From Diabrotica undecimpunctata (taxonomy: Eukaryota > Arthropoda > Insecta > Coleoptera > Chrysomelidae), in assembly GCF_040954645.1 (NCBI RefSeq), contig NC_092805.1, positions 74,804,564 to 74,868,563 on the forward strand: 64,000 nucleotides of DNA, read 5' to 3'. Below are positions 1 to 11,140 of this stretch, piece by piece. Within the stretch, counting starts at the first letter, position 1, and each line of letters opens with the position of its first letter. The notes below the pieces were generated by a model, which did not search any database, was not told the origin of the DNA, and saw nothing but the letters and a program-made list of their open reading frames with translations. The position numbers and the translations under genes were made by a program.

Positions 1-3
1 CAG

Positions 4-22
4 TGGCGTAGTCCAACGTGGA
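4..22 (+). other. Putative primer-binding site next to the 5' LTR
   Basis: The stretch after the opening CAG has the look of a retroelement primer site: TGGCG near its start and CCAACGTGGAGC near its end. These two blocks match the known TGGCGCCCAACGTGGGGC site for lysine tRNA, separated by a few extra bases. A better match occurs at 9663-9680. The position directly upstream of gag fits. The match is imperfect, so the assignment to a tRNA is tentative. Confidence 0.45.
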
Positions 23-603
23 GCCCAGATTTTCAGTAAGATAGTATTCCTTAATTCATTTGTCTCTTTTTAAACTGTTTCTAGTTTGTTTGTCTATTTT
101 TGCATATTTTATAGTTATTTAGATCCAGTGTTCTTTGCTACAGTATCTCAGAAATATTGAATAGTGTCTTATATTGCTGTGTTGGTGGTTTTGTTAACTT
201 TAAATTAATAATTAATTGTAAACCTTCATTTAGTATAATATTTTTCATAATTATATTGGTTTGACATTTCTGGTTTGATCGGGTTAGTGATACCTGTACA
301 TTTGTTGAGAAATATTGAATAATTTATTGTATTACTATTTACATTGTTATTAGCCAATAGTGGTTTTGTTTAGGTGCGATCACACTATATAATATATATT
401 TTTTTTTTGGTCAATGATTGCATACTATATATAAAAATAAGTTCAATTTACTTATTGTCATTTGATCTCTCAAACCAACTTTAAATTATTTTAAATATAG
501 TTATATTTAAAGGTATAGGTACACCTTTATTAATTACATTTGGTTAAACACATTGTTGATTTTGGTTTGTTGGTGATATTTTTTTTTCTTCCTCTCTTTC
601 ATC

Positions 604-1866
604 ATGTGTACCTTTAAGGCTGAGCATTTATTAGTTAAGGAAGTGAATTATGAGCTGAGGATAAGGGGAATTCCCTTTGAAGAGTCTACCAAGGTTTAGA
701 AAAAACACCAATTATTGCGCGGTGCCTTGAAACAAGAGCAAGGAAATAGGAGCTTTCGACAAATTTCTTCTGTAGATATTCCTTTTCTGGAACAACAACA
801 GGAGATAAACCAGAGGTTGGAGGACCTGGCTCAGAGGATATCCGATTTTAGAGGGATTGTCCATGATAGCATGTATTCCAGGTTAATTTCTCGTCTTACT
901 CATATCTCTGGTCGTGCACATTTACTATCTTGCTCAGATGAGGAGCAACAAATTTTCAAGCGCTCTATTTCCATTAGAATTCTTAGTTTAGAAGGTGAAC
1001 TTGATTCTCGAGTAAATCCGGCAGCCACTTCCACTCCTATTTCTTCTATTCATGCAGCTAATTCGTTTTCACACCCTAAACCAATTCAGGTACATAAGTG
1101 GGGAATTTTGTTTTCTGGTCAAGGTCATCATGATGAAGTCATTACCTTTTTGGAGAGAGTGGAATGTCTTCGTATTTCAAGAGGTGTGAGTGAGGATGAT
1201 CTTTTTGCAGCTTCTGCTGAATTATTTACAGGTCCTGCGTTTACTTGGTTTATGAACAACCGTCATAGCTTTTCCACTTGGTCTGAGTTGGCTCAGAAAT
1301 TAAAATCTGATTTTCTGCCTTATTCTTTCCAAGATGATCTCCTAGATGAAATCAAAAACCGTAAACAAAAGCCAAAAGAACCTGTCACTATGTTTATTAA
1401 CACCATTTTGGGCATGTGTAGTCGACTTGAGACTCCTCTATCCGACTTTGCCAAAATAAAGATCATTCTTAAGTGTCTGTTGCCTTTTTACCATCAGCAA
1501 TTAGCTTTAATGGACATTCAGAGTATCGAGGATATCACGGAGAAGTGTAAACGTTTAGAGGAAACTCTATCTTGGTCTTCTTTTTCTGCAAGGACGTCTC
1601 GACCTACTTCTGGTCCTTCATTTAACTTAAGTTTCTCTAGAAATCGTTCTTGGCAACCCAAAACTCATACACAGAATGTGTCTGTGGTGAATTCGTCTTT
1701 GACTTGTTGGAATTGTCGTGAGCCTGGCCATGCATTTTATGAGTGCGTGACACCTCGTACACGTGTTTTCTGTCACGGTTGTGGTAGAGACAACACACTC
1801 AAACGTAACTGTTTTAAGTGTTCGGAAAACGAGCGGACAGAGGCTCGTCCCCTTAGCGTTCCTTAG
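604..1866 (+). pseudogene. gag: Gypsy element 1 gag, one premature stop
   Basis: Gag builds the virus-like particle that packages the element RNA. The first ATG of the frame is at 604, and the frame stays open to 1866 apart from a TAG at 697-699; the part after the stop has no ATG near its start. The region around 1100-1500 has the hydrophobic pattern of a retrotransposon capsid (FTGPAFTWF, then FLPYSFQDDL). A canonical zinc knuckle follows near 1706-1750 (C-x2-C-x4-H-x4-C, beginning CWNC). A second cysteine cluster (CHGC, then C and CSEN) lacks the histidine. The rest is undamaged, so the TAG looks like a point mutation. Confidence 0.8.
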
Positions 1867-2049
1867 TCTACAACCCCATCAGGGACTACAAACACAACAG
1901 TAAACGAAACCACAGGTCCAATACTCCCCAGCACTTCGAAATCACCCACTTAAGAAAAGAAAAACACTCACCAACCAAAGCACAACAAACAAAAACCAAA
2001 GCAAGCAAAAAAGTAACTGTCAACCACACTGCGGTTAACTCGAGCTGTT

Positions 2050-2819
2050 TTCTTGACCTTAGATTATCTTCACCAGTCGTAAGTCATAATTTTAGTAATG
2101 AACATAATCAGCACAGGGAAACAGTTCCATTTTCTACACCAGTTTGTAAATTTGTTGGCAATGATAATATGTCTAAGTTAGTACCATTTTATAATTTGGA
2201 TGGCCAATATAATATTTTAGATTTTGATATTAATTCTTTATTAGTCAGAAAACATAATGATAACCGACCTTATCTTGAAATTGAGATATTAGGACATTCT
2301 TGTTTGGCTCTATTAGATAGTGGCTCTAACATTTCTTTAATAGGTTCCTATTCATTACAATTGTTAGAAAACACTAATATTAATATTATACCTATTTCTT
2401 CCCTGCAAGTCTCTACTGCAGATGGTACCATTCAGTCGATCACAGGTAAATTTGAAACTGAAATTGTAGTTGCAAATATTCGCAAAACTATTACCTTTTA
2501 TATTATACCTTCCGTGCAAAATTCTATAATTCTTGGCATGGATTTTTTAAATGCATTTAATAGCACATTAAATTGTTCGGACTTTTCGTTCTCTATTTCT
2601 TCCTTTAATTTATCAACTGTAAGTGTTATTCATGAATTTTCTAGTTTATCTGGAATGGAACAAAACCGGTTAGAGGATATTATCTCTAAATTTTCATCTA
2701 TTTCGTCTAAAGATAAATTAGGCCGTACACATTTAATGTCTCATACTATTGAAGTGAAAACCTCAACTCCTTCAGATAGTATCAATATCCCATACCTCAA
2801 GCATGGCAAGCAGATTTAG
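2050..2819 (+). pseudogene. Gypsy element 1 aspartic protease
   Basis: This is a retropepsin-type protease, which cleaves the Gag-Pol polyprotein. The ATG at 2169 lies inside a longer open frame. The catalytic triplet is LLDSG, with its Asp codon at 2316-2318, followed by SNISLIG. The flap-region sequence TADG and a C-terminal ILGMDFL motif (the family's ILG) are both present. After about 2785 the frame moves: the continuation that reads like an RT N-terminus (PQAW, then GKEID) is in another frame. The 1867-2050 stretch between gag and protease has no recognisable domain. Confidence 0.75.
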
Positions 2820-3420
2820 GTAAAGAAATCGATTCAATGCTCTCCTTAAACATTATCGAACCTTCTACCTCTTCATATTGTAGTCCTCTGTGGCTTTAGA
2901 ATTTGTTTTGATGGTCGTAAATTAAACAGTATCACATCGAATAGGGACGCTTATCCTATCCCTCGAATAGATGTTATATTAAGCAAACTCCAGAATGCGA
3001 AATACATCTCTTCCATTGACTTATCCAAGGCCTTCTTTCAAATTCATTTGAGTGAAGAGAGTAAGAAATATACTGCTTTCGCTGTTAGTGGTAAAGGATT
3101 ATTTCAATTTGTCACGATGCCTTTTGGTCTAGTTTCAGCTCCTCAGACGATGTGTCGTTTAATGGACTTAGTTATTGGTCCACAACTTGAACCATTTGTA
3201 TTTTATTATTTAGATGATATTTTAGTTGTTACTCCTGATTTTACTTCGCATATTGAAATATTAGAGAAGTTATTTTCACGCCTTAAAGAGGCTAATCTCA
3301 CTGTCAACTTGGATAAATGTAATTTTTGTCGTCCTAATCTCAAATTCCTGGGATATGTTGTTGATATGTTGATATCAAGGACTTCTCCATACCTAAAACA
3401 ACTACTCAGTTACGTAGGAT
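2820..3420 (+). pseudogene. pol: Gypsy element 1 reverse transcriptase, frameshifted
   Basis: This is RNA-dependent DNA polymerase. From about 2904 the frame reads FDGRKLNS, then YPIPRID and IDLSKAFFQI (motif A, catalytic Asp present), MPFGL, and YYLDDILV with the YxDD box near 3207-3218. FLGYVVD follows near 3350. Near 2895 the piece between SPLW and the FDGRK block is short and out of frame, as if a few codons are missing. Between 3370 and 3422 the frame shifts again before GYYRRF. The catalytic aspartates remain, but the chain cannot be made in one piece. Confidence 0.8.
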
Positions 3421-3421
3421 C

Positions 3422-4033
3422 TTGGGTATGTGTGGGTACTATCGAAGGTTTGTACGTTCTTATTCCACTTTATTATCACCTCTTACTGACCTCCTTAAGA
3501 ATAGGAAAAAGGGTCAGACTATTACCTGGAATCCTGAGGCTAATGATGCTTTTCATCGTATTAAAGAAGCTCTTACCAGTGCTCCTGTCATGACTTCTCC
3601 TGATTTCAGTGAACACTTTTACCTCATGACAGATTGTTCTAATACTGCTTCAGGTGGTGTCCTCTTTCAGATGAAAGATGGTTCTGAGCACCCCATAGCG
3701 TACACTAGTAAGAAGCTCAATAAGGCCCAGAAAAATTACTCCACTACTGAGCGGGAACTCCTTGCTATAATTCATGGCTTGGAGGCCTTCAGGTATTATT
3801 AAGAAGGTCGTAAGTGTACTTTGATCACTGACCATAGTTCGTTGTTGTGGATGCATTCTATGCGTAACCCATCCCAACGGTTGTCCCGCTGGATTTGTAA
3901 GTTATCAGCGTTTGACTATAACATTGTCCACCGTAAGGCAAATGGTGTTGTAGTAGCTGATGCTTTGTCTTGAACATTTGATGTCAATCTTCTTGACGTA
4001 TCCACTTTAGTTCCGGATGCGTGGTACCATAAA
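3422..4033 (+). pseudogene. pol: Gypsy element 1 RNase H and linker, two in-frame stops
   Basis: RNase H removes the RNA strand of the replication hybrid. The frame shows the connection region (GYYRRF, then LTDLL), the RNase H start LMTDCSNTASGG (Asp retained, the usual DAS being DCS), then YTSKKLNKAQKNYSTTEREL with the catalytic Glu, and LITDHSSL. Two stops break the frame: TAA at 3800-3802 and TGA at 3971-3973. The second lies in ADALS, where the family normally has Arg, so CGA to TGA is the simple explanation. With those two codons ignored, the frame is continuous with the integrase. Confidence 0.8.
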
Positions 4034-5287
4034 ATGTTGGAGAATGTTACTCAGAATCCTGGTCAGTACCCTGATTTTAAAGTGGAACATAATATCCTTT
4101 ATAAACATGTTGTTAGTCCAATTGAAGCCTTGACTAATATGTCGGATTGGAAAATTGTCGTCCCAACCGCAAATAGGGATAAAATTCTTCGTACTTTTCA
4201 TGATAATGTGACATCTGGTCACTTTGGTTCCTTTAAAACATTTAGTAGGATAGCGGAGCTATATTATTGGCCTGGTATGCGCAACTGTATTAAGAAATAT
4301 ATTTCTAGATGCAAAGTTTGCGCTACGTGCAAGCCAAGTAATAAGCCACAAGCTGGATTAATGGGTTCTTTTAGGAACATTGACTTCCCATGGCAGATGG
4401 TATCTATGGATTTAATTGGACCATACCCTCGTAGTTATAAGGGCAATACCTATTGTTTGGTGGTCGTGGATTACTTCACTAAATTTCCATTAGTTTTTCC
4501 TCTTCGTAATGCCACAGTTCCTGCCATTGTGAAATATTTGGAGGAGCAAGTCTTTTTGTTATTTGGTGTTCCCCAAATTGTCTCTTGTGACAATGGTCCT
4601 CAATTTGTAGCTAAGGCTTTTAAAGACCTTCTAACTAAATACAAAGTTCAGAAGATCTTATATAACACTGCGTACCATCCGCAAGCTAATCATAGTGAGC
4701 GTGTAAACCGCAGTATTGTTACAGCCCTAAGATCATATACATACCAAGACCACAGAGCTTGGGATCAATATATTCACTCCATAGCTCAAGCCATAAGAAC
4801 TTCTGTCCATGAAGTTACGCAGTGTTCCCCAGCTTATTTAAATTTTGGTCGAAATGTTGCCTTATCTGGTGATTATTTTGGTTTAGTTTCAGGCAATTCC
4901 ACAAATCTACCTCAAATATCAGATAAACTTCATCGTTTAGACGATATACAGACTCTACCTCCAATATTTGCAGACATCAGGAAGAAATTAAAAACTTCTT
5001 ACCTTAAGTCACAGGGTCAGTATAACTTGAGGAAAAGAGATTTGCGATTCTTTGTTGGTGATCGGGTATTAAAACGTAATTTTGTTAAGTCTAGTAAAGG
5101 TAATGCTGTTTCTGCCAAATTTTGTCAAAAATACGTCCCATGTATTGTCAGTAAAGTAATATCTCCTTTAATATATGAATTGAAAGATAGTTTGTCCAAC
5201 AAACGTCTTGGTCGATTTCATATAAAGGACTTATTACCAGATAACACTGTCAATGACTTAGACTCTTCATCGTCAGAAGAAGATTAA
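4034..5287 (+). CDS. int: Gypsy element 1 integrase, open frame with intact DDE
   Basis: Integrase joins the element cDNA to host DNA. In the 417 residues counted from the ATG at 4034 there is a zinc-binding region (His56, His63, Cys93, Cys96), then the catalytic core with Asp126 (MDLIGP), Asp186 (CDNGPQF) and Glu222 (SERVNR), giving the D-x59-D-x35-E spacing of retroviral-type integrases. A C-terminal domain follows (YNLRKRD, VGDRVL, GRFHIKDLLP) with an acidic serine tail. In the live element this would be the C-terminal part of Pol; here the ATG is just the first Met after the upstream TGA. It is the least damaged protein of the element. Confidence 0.85.
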   Translation: MLENVTQNPGQYPDFKVEHNILYKHVVSPIEALTNMSDWKIVVPTANRDKILRTFHDNVTSGHFGSFKTFSRIAELYYWPGMRNCIKKYISRCKVCATCKPSNKPQAGLMGSFRNIDFPWQMVSMDLIGPYPRSYKGNTYCLVVVDYFTKFPLVFPLRNATVPAIVKYLEEQVFLLFGVPQIVSCDNGPQFVAKAFKDLLTKYKVQKILYNTAYHPQANHSERVNRSIVTALRSYTYQDHRAWDQYIHSIAQAIRTSVHEVTQCSPAYLNFGRNVALSGDYFGLVSGNSTNLPQISDKLHRLDDIQTLPPIFADIRKKLKTSYLKSQGQYNLRKRDLRFFVGDRVLKRNFVKSSKGNAVSAKFCQKYVPCIVSKVISPLIYELKDSLSNKRLGRFHIKDLLPDNTVNDLDSSSSEED

Positions 5288-6543
5288 CCTGACAGGATTG
5301 ATTAGGTGAATTCCTCTTTCTAAATTTTGGTAATACTTGATTTTTTAATGAATAGGTAAATGATTGGATTTTTATTTTAGTCACCAGATAGACAATATGG
5401 TTTATCTATTATATAATAGTTTTAGCTTCCCATACTAAATTTAGCTTTGTTGTTATTAGTTATAATATTGAAGTAGGTACAGCAAATTTTTTTTGGTAAA
5501 TCAAACTGGTGTAGAACTGTCAACTCTTCGTACCTTATTATGTTTATATGTGTCATTGCTGTATATTGGTATTCATAAATACATGTATATGTTTAGATTT
5601 GGTTTATTTGATCCTGAGGTTGTTTTTGGTAGTTCCTACAGGAAAATTATTAAAATACTTAGTAATATTCTTTGATACATTAGTTACCATTTGGTCTAAA
5701 GAAGTTATCGCGTCATTTGTTTTAGATAATACAATTTTAGTATACAGTGTGATTCCTAAGTTAGACTTCATTCGTTAAAAATTCAATGAAGTTAGTTGAG
5801 ATAAAAGTTACGCCGAATTATTATGTAACCTTTTGTTATTTTTTTTTTTTTGTATCTAACATTTCTTATGAAATTTGTTTGCCTCGCATGGCTATGCAAA
5901 TACGTGGGTTCGAAACTTGTGTTACTATCAATATTGCGCACCTGATAGGAAGCAGATTTCATGGCTCACAATTGCCTGGTTATATCTATCAGACCATCTA
6001 TCAGACCATCGTTCATCCCATTCGTCATTATTTTAAAGATTTGTATTTTTATTAGTTATTCAGTATAAGGTTTTAATAAACATACTATAACTTGTGGGCA
6101 TGAGTGCTTGTGTCATATTTAGTATATTGTATATTAGAACTACCCCTCTTGCATGACTCATAATCTGTGGTTAGGTATAATCGGTCGAGTTAAATGCAAA
6201 TGTGTGGAAGTTATTTGGTATATTCGGTTATATATTAGCAAGTTTTGTATTCATGTATATGATTGGTATAGTGTTCTTGTTGACAATAATTTGGGGTTTA
6301 TTTAAATCTACTTAATCAACTTGAACACAATTTTGGTTTTTAGAATGTCAGTCACGGATGGAAGATTCTGTGCATTTAATATGTTAGCTAGTGTGGTGTC
6401 CTGGACACGCTATATTATTGGCTATTTTGTTCACGTATGTGATGGATCCCACAGTATATGATTGGTCTTGAATATCTATAGTTACACTGAGAAAAAAAAT
6501 TGTTCTTAGGTCAATTTTTTTTCTCCAAGTAAAGGGATTCCCC
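5288..6543 (+). other. 3' flank of Gypsy element 1, no gene seen
   Basis: This is AT-rich DNA with short open frames that match nothing I recognise. It should contain the element's polypurine tract and possibly part of a 3' LTR, but without the 5' LTR in view no boundary can be set. A near-duplicate CTATCAGACCATC pair occurs near 5986-6011. Confidence 0.4.
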
Positions 6544-6932
6544 CTATGTACACAATGAACGTAGTTCGCAATTCCATAAGTAGCTAATAACACTGTAACG
6601 ATAAGATTACGTTATCGTTACTGAGAAATTTAAAATAACTTAATTCTGCCTGTAAGGTATGCAACCAACTATACATGTAATCGTATTATCAATTGTTTAT
6701 CAATTGGTCAAACTGCTTACCTGCCGCTTCCGTTTAGCTTGGAACTGACGGAAGCCGACGATTTTAAAAGTGTAAGAGCTCACTTTATATCTAACCTTTG
6801 AACGGGTCAGAAGAGTGATCCTTCAGCGACCAACATCATTTGCTTAACGCCACGTGGCTCAAGTTATCAGAAAAGAAATTTTAAGTTATTCAGAGGTGAT
6901 ATTAAGTTAAAGAAGGCGTTTTTTTTATATTA
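6544..6932 (+). repeat. 389-bp direct repeat, copy A
   Basis: It is nearly identical to 7901-8289: same length, with only a few substitutions such as CTTTGAAC versus CTTCGAAC. Both begin CTATGTACACAATG and end TTTATATTA. The two copies bracket the hairpin repeat block and a gag remnant, so they may be LTR-like ends or a segmental duplication. The termini are not a clean TG...CA pair, so an LTR call is not secure. Confidence 0.85.
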
Positions 6933-7606
6933 ACACAAGGGGTAGTTAAGGGGTGAAAAATTACTAGGATGGTAATAAATTTGTAAAAACCTAGCAAAAC
7001 ACTGTGGTATATTATAAATATGTTTTTTTAATTCTGCTAGCTTGAACCGCAAGCCAGCAGAATGGCTCCCCTTAAGGGTAGTTTAATGGTGAAACAATAT
7101 TAGGCTGGTAATAAAGTAGTGAAGAATGGGTGAAAAAATATGCCATCAACAAAAAGTTTTTTTTTGAATTCTGCCATCTTGAACCTTAAGCCAGAAGAAC
7201 CGCTCCCATTAAGGGTGGTTTGGTGGTGAAAAATTATTAGGGTGGTAATAAATTAGTGAAAAATTGGTGAAAAAATATGCCATCAAGAAAAAGTTTTTTT
7301 TTTTAATTCTGCTAGCTTGAACCTTAAGCCAGCAGAATCGCTCCCCTTAAGGTTGGTTTGGTGGTGAAAAATTATTAGGGTGGTAATAAATTAGTGAAAA
7401 ATTGGTGAAAAATATGCCATCAACAAAAAGATTTTTTATTTTATTATTCTGCTAGCTTGAACCTTAAGCCAGCAGAATCGCTTCCATTAAGGGTGGTTTC
7501 GTGGTGAAAAATTATTAGGGTGGTAATAAATTAGTGAAAAATGGGTGAAAAAATATTACGTAGGTTAAATTGGATTCCGCTCATATGTCCCCGCTAGCTT
7601 AAGGGT
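6933..7606 (+). repeat. Tandem hairpin-bearing repeat, about four units
   Basis: Units of roughly 125-145 bp each contain ATTCTGCT...AGCAGAAT, a near-palindrome with 13-bp arms, one mismatch and a 7-base loop (near 7030, 7177, 7305 and 7445). Between the hairpins run GTGGTGAAAAATTATTAGGG and GGTAATAAATTAGTG. The block ends CGCTAGCTTAAGGGT, the same end as the inverted copy at 30816. The pattern suggests a non-autonomous mobile element with an internal satellite array, possibly Helitron-like, but the ends do not prove the class. Confidence 0.8.
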
Positions 7607-7861
7607 CCTAAAGATATTTACTATGCAGAAGCTTTAAAAACTTTAATTTCGGGTTTACAGTCGCCTTATAGAGAAACTGTGTGTTATGCTAGTCCTCATA
7701 CGTTACATGAAAGTCTTGAACAATGTGAGCGTTACTCTAACCTCATGTCTATGGCTTGGTTCCAAATGTGGCTAACTACAATTTTTCCATTTTTGGGCTA
7801 TTTACACAGTACACCGCCTAATTACTTTAAGTTTTGTTCCAAATGTGGCGAATTGCATTAA
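7607..7861 (+). pseudogene. Gag remnant of an LTR retrotransposon
   Basis: The open frame reads YAEALKTLISGLQSPYRETV, then SPHTLHESLEQ. This matches the C-terminal half of a Gypsy/errantivirus capsid, where GL...R..V is followed by P.TL.EAL. A CSKCGELH end follows. No start codon and no further gag are present. It sits between the hairpin array and the second 389-bp repeat, so it may be the leftover interior of a deleted element. Assignment rests on pattern similarity only. Confidence 0.5.
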
Positions 7862-7900
7862 TTTTAAAATTGGCGCCAGAATTAATAAAACCATTAGTAT

Positions 7901-8289
7901 CTATGTACACAATGAACGTAGTTCGCAATTCCATAAGTAGCTAATAACACTGTAACGATAAGATTACGTTATCGTTACTGAGAAATTTAAAATAACTTAA
8001 TTCTGCCTGTAAGGTATGCAACCAACTATACATGTAATCGTATTATCAATTGTTTATCAATTGGTCAAACTGCTTACCTGCCGCTTCCGTTTAGCTTGGA
8101 ACTGACGGAAGCCGACGATTTTAAAAGTGTAAGAGCTCACTTTATATCTAACCTTCGAACGGGTCAGAAGAGTGATCCTTCAGCGACCAACATCATTTGC
8201 TTAACGCCACGTGGCTCAAGTTATCAGAAAAGAAATTTTTAGTTATTCAGAGGTGATATTAAGTTAAAGAAGGCGTTTTTTTTATATTA
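7901..8289 (+). repeat. 389-bp direct repeat, copy B
   Basis: Second copy of 6544-6932, in the same orientation and with the same end points. The flanks differ on both sides, which places the repeat limits within a base or two. Confidence 0.85.
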
Positions 8290-9340
8290 GAAGTTTTTGG
8301 AAAAAGAAGATTTTGGTTCAATTGTTGAAATATTGTTGCGTTGGTCGTTGAAGGAAGAAAGAATATAAAGTCAATACAATAAACATTATTTTGGATTTGG
8401 GGTAATAGCTTTCAGTTGAGTTTAGTTTGGAGTTTTTTTTTGGTTTTTCCCGAATATTGGAATAGGGGTTCCGTTTGGTGCTAGAACAGTGGGCTTACAG
8501 CTTTCACCCGAACGAGTCCCGGCGGCGTAAAGCGTCCGGAAGAAGAACCTTCTCGACTTGAGAGTAGACAGGTTCTTTCTTTTTTTTTCTGTTTTTGTAA
8601 TATCTTAAAAATAAGTTACTTAAATATTGTTTAAACTTTAGTGAGTGAGCGAACCAAAACTTAAAAATAAATCTAGTCAATTTTCATAAATCATAATTGC
8701 GTATCATTATTTATATTACATTCAATTTTTTCTTAACATCATTTGCTTATTTTTTTTTTGTCATTAAATATTTTAAACATATATATGTATTAGTAATAAC
8801 AGGGTAGGGGTGGATTTTAATACACTTTGTAAGGTCATTTGTGCACAAAGGTCCATTTTGTATTTTTACAGCCCTACTGGTAACGTCACTGATTCATCTT
8901 GGATCTGTTCCAATTGAAATATATCTACAGGTTATCTGATTGGAATCAACTTAGAAATTGTCGAACTGATACATTGTGTTAAATATAGGGAAGGGTAATA
9001 ATTGTTTGAATATATAAATAGGTTGGTTGTAGTAAATTTTGTTTTAATTAATGAATAAAACTTCATAATAAAAGTTCCTACTTTTCTAGCATATTAGAGG
9101 GTGTAAATATATTGTAAATAGGGATCAATAGGTTTTTTGTATGACAGGGTATTTATTTTAAATTGTATATTACGGTTTACAGGTTTTTCTATTTTATTAT
9201 TATTAAATTGGGTTATAAGTAATAATCTGTTTTATTAAACAACCTTTTTTTTAATAAAGTTATATCCAGTTACAGAAAACATAGTTAGCAGCAGCAATAA
9301 AGTCACTAGGTGAGTGTTTGTTAGACTAAGAGTCCGGTAA
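8290..9340. other. AT-rich stretch without a recognised gene
   Basis: No open frame of note. A slightly richer patch near 8460-8580 (TTGGTGCTAGAACAGTGGGC, then GGCGGCGTAAAGCGTCC) resembles retroelement leader sequence but has no partner here. AATAAA-like motifs occur near 9050, 9255 and 9295. Confidence 0.35.
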
Positions 9341-9344
9341 ACAT

Positions 9345-9680
9345 CTTCCCTGGCGCCCAAATCATTCTTCTCTCATATATTCCTGTTGTCAGTACTTACC
9401 CTTAGTTCGTTTTGGTTATTCTTATATTTCCTTAGTTAATATACATCTTTCCTCTTCTTTACTGTTTTCTCAGGGCATGCAAATAGGCCTAACCCGACCT
9501 TGAGTATCAACGGGCCAGTCTCAGGCATACCCAGCTAGCCGAACTGCATTCAGTTTCAACTCTTATTTTAATTTAGTTTCAAACTTATCTTCACACTACT
9601 CTACAGATCTTATAACATCAGGGACATAGTCCCAAGGGATCTGCCTACTATATTCGTTACAGTAGCGCCCAAAGTGGAGC
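9345..9680 (+). repeat. LTR 3' end with lysine-tRNA-like primer site
   Basis: An LTR appears to end ...TTCGTTACA at 9661, and 9663-9680 matches the lysine-tRNA primer site at 15 of 18 positions (TAGCGCCCAAAGTGGAGC). About 310 bp upstream, TGGCGCCCAAATCATTCTTC resembles TGGTGCCCAAATAAC near 16485 in the 3' LTR of the Gypsy element at 11141-16683, so the LTRs may be distant relatives. No gag or pol follows; a different gene starts at 9883. This is probably a solo or truncated LTR. Its left end is not visible. Confidence 0.5.
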
Positions 9681-9882
9681 AAGATAAATTTGTTACAACA
9701 CATAGCCATCTTTGGAAAAGACTTCTTTCGATGTATGTGAAGTTAGCGCCATTTGTTTTATTATAACCTATAATTAAATTTAATTATTATTATCAGTGTT
9801 TGTTGTAATTACAAGTATACCGAGTTTATAGAGTATCTACTTATTTCAGGTATATTTTAGTGTTTGTTAGTGTTGTTGTAAA

Positions 9883-11135
9883 ATGAGTTCCAGAGCGGAA
9901 AAAATATTAAATTTAGGACTAAAAGCGGATTTAAGTAATAATGAAACATATGTTCCGAATCGGTCAATTTATGTCGATGCAATTGTCCATCATGCTGAAA
10001 GTAAATTGATATTAAGAATACTATCCTTTAACATTTTTATGAGTAATAGCACACGTATTTAGACTGAATAATTTTTCAAAATAAGTTGAAACCGTTTTAT
10101 TTTTACGATAAATTTCTACACCGACGTACCTTTTATGGTTGCTATTTGTATGTTGCTTTAGCAAATTTAATTAAAGAAACGCATAAGGGAAATATAGAGA
10201 ACAATGAACTGAATATGAACACCCAAATTTAAAATAATTTACCATGCTACAATAAAAAATTCTAATTCAAAGAAAATAAAAAGTGTCGTAAATGGTTTTC
10301 AAATTATTTTGAATAATTTTTTGATTGTCTATGGTGAAAATGGGGATTCAGCATTAACTGTTAATACTTTTGTTGTTCTAGACCAACGTAAAGAACAACC
10401 TAGGAAGGAGGTAACTGATTCTGACTCTGACTACTCTGATCGTGATATGGATTATATACCTAACAGTGAGGATACGCAGAACTCATTTTCGGGTAGGTAA
10501 TATTGTTCAGTTAAAATGAAACTAAAATACCTGTCGATATTTTAGGAAGTGACGACAACCTGAATGATGAAAATAGTAATATTGAGAATATTAACGAAAT
10601 TATTTCTAATTCCCAAGCGATTAAGACCAATATTGACAGAGAACGAAAAAACCCAAAACGAAGACAACCAAAACTTTGGAAAAAAACATTCGCAAAATGG
10701 AAAAAAACTGTGGAAACCCGTATATTAGTAGCAAGGGTAACTACGTACCAGGAAAATCAATGGGTAAACCTGGCAACGACAGTTGTAGGTAATGTATATA
10801 TTACTCTTTTTACAAATTTAATCTTCATATTTTACAATTTTAGGCTCAAATGCAATGCAAAAATTGACAAGGAACAGCGACTTCTTATTTTTACATATTA
10901 CTAGAAACTTGGAAGCATTGATAGACAACGTGATTTTATAAATAGTTTAGTAGAAGTTGGAGATTGCAAAAGAAGGATCGTAACAGAGGAAAATTCAAGA
11001 CGATCAAGAACTTTAAACTTTCATTGTATGATTGAAAATATTCGTCAAAGAGTATGTAAGACAATGTTTTTACAAACTCTAGGCATAAAAAAAGGAGTAC
11101 TAAATTTTGCAATTAAAAAACGTTTCCCCAATAGT
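9883..11135 (+). pseudogene. DTCGGQNKN-family protein, 5' half, split by a retrotransposon
   Basis: This is the N-terminal half of a protein family that I recall as multi-copy and unnamed in insect genomes. The start is ATG 9883 (MSSRAEKILNL). Two short introns are visible: 10493-10545 (donor GTAGGT, acceptor TTTTAG) and 10789-10843 (donor GTAATG, acceptor TTTTAG). Splicing the second rebuilds DSCRLKC across the join. Further on are EENSRR and RVCKTMFLQTLGI, typical of the family. One A is missing from the run at 10701-10707, which breaks the frame. Coding stops at the retrotransposon insertion at 11141 and resumes at 16689. The link between the first exon and 10309 is not resolved. Confidence 0.65.
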
Positions 11136-11140
11136 ACTAC

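Larger units (their letters stand above)
1..5287 (+). mobile_element. Ty3/Gypsy LTR retrotransposon 1, internal region, decayed
   Basis: The domains run in the Ty3/Gypsy order: gag, aspartic protease, RT, RNase H, integrase. The window opens with CA followed by a primer-site-like stretch, so the 5' LTR should end at or just before base 2. Bases 23-603 form an untranslated AT-rich leader. Gag carries one premature stop. Pol carries at least two frameshifts and two in-frame stops, while the integrase frame stays open to 5287. The 3' LTR cannot be defined because its partner is off-window. The integrase resembles that of the second Gypsy element at 11989-13137, including a shared GLMG...FPWQ linker, so the two are related. 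The element is very probably inactive. Confidence 0.85.

Noticed and set aside
5786..6055. 89-codon frame after Gypsy element 1, considered as an env gene
   Set aside because: No signal peptide plus furin site plus anchor pattern, and low-complexity Tyr/Phe-rich content expected from AT-rich DNA.
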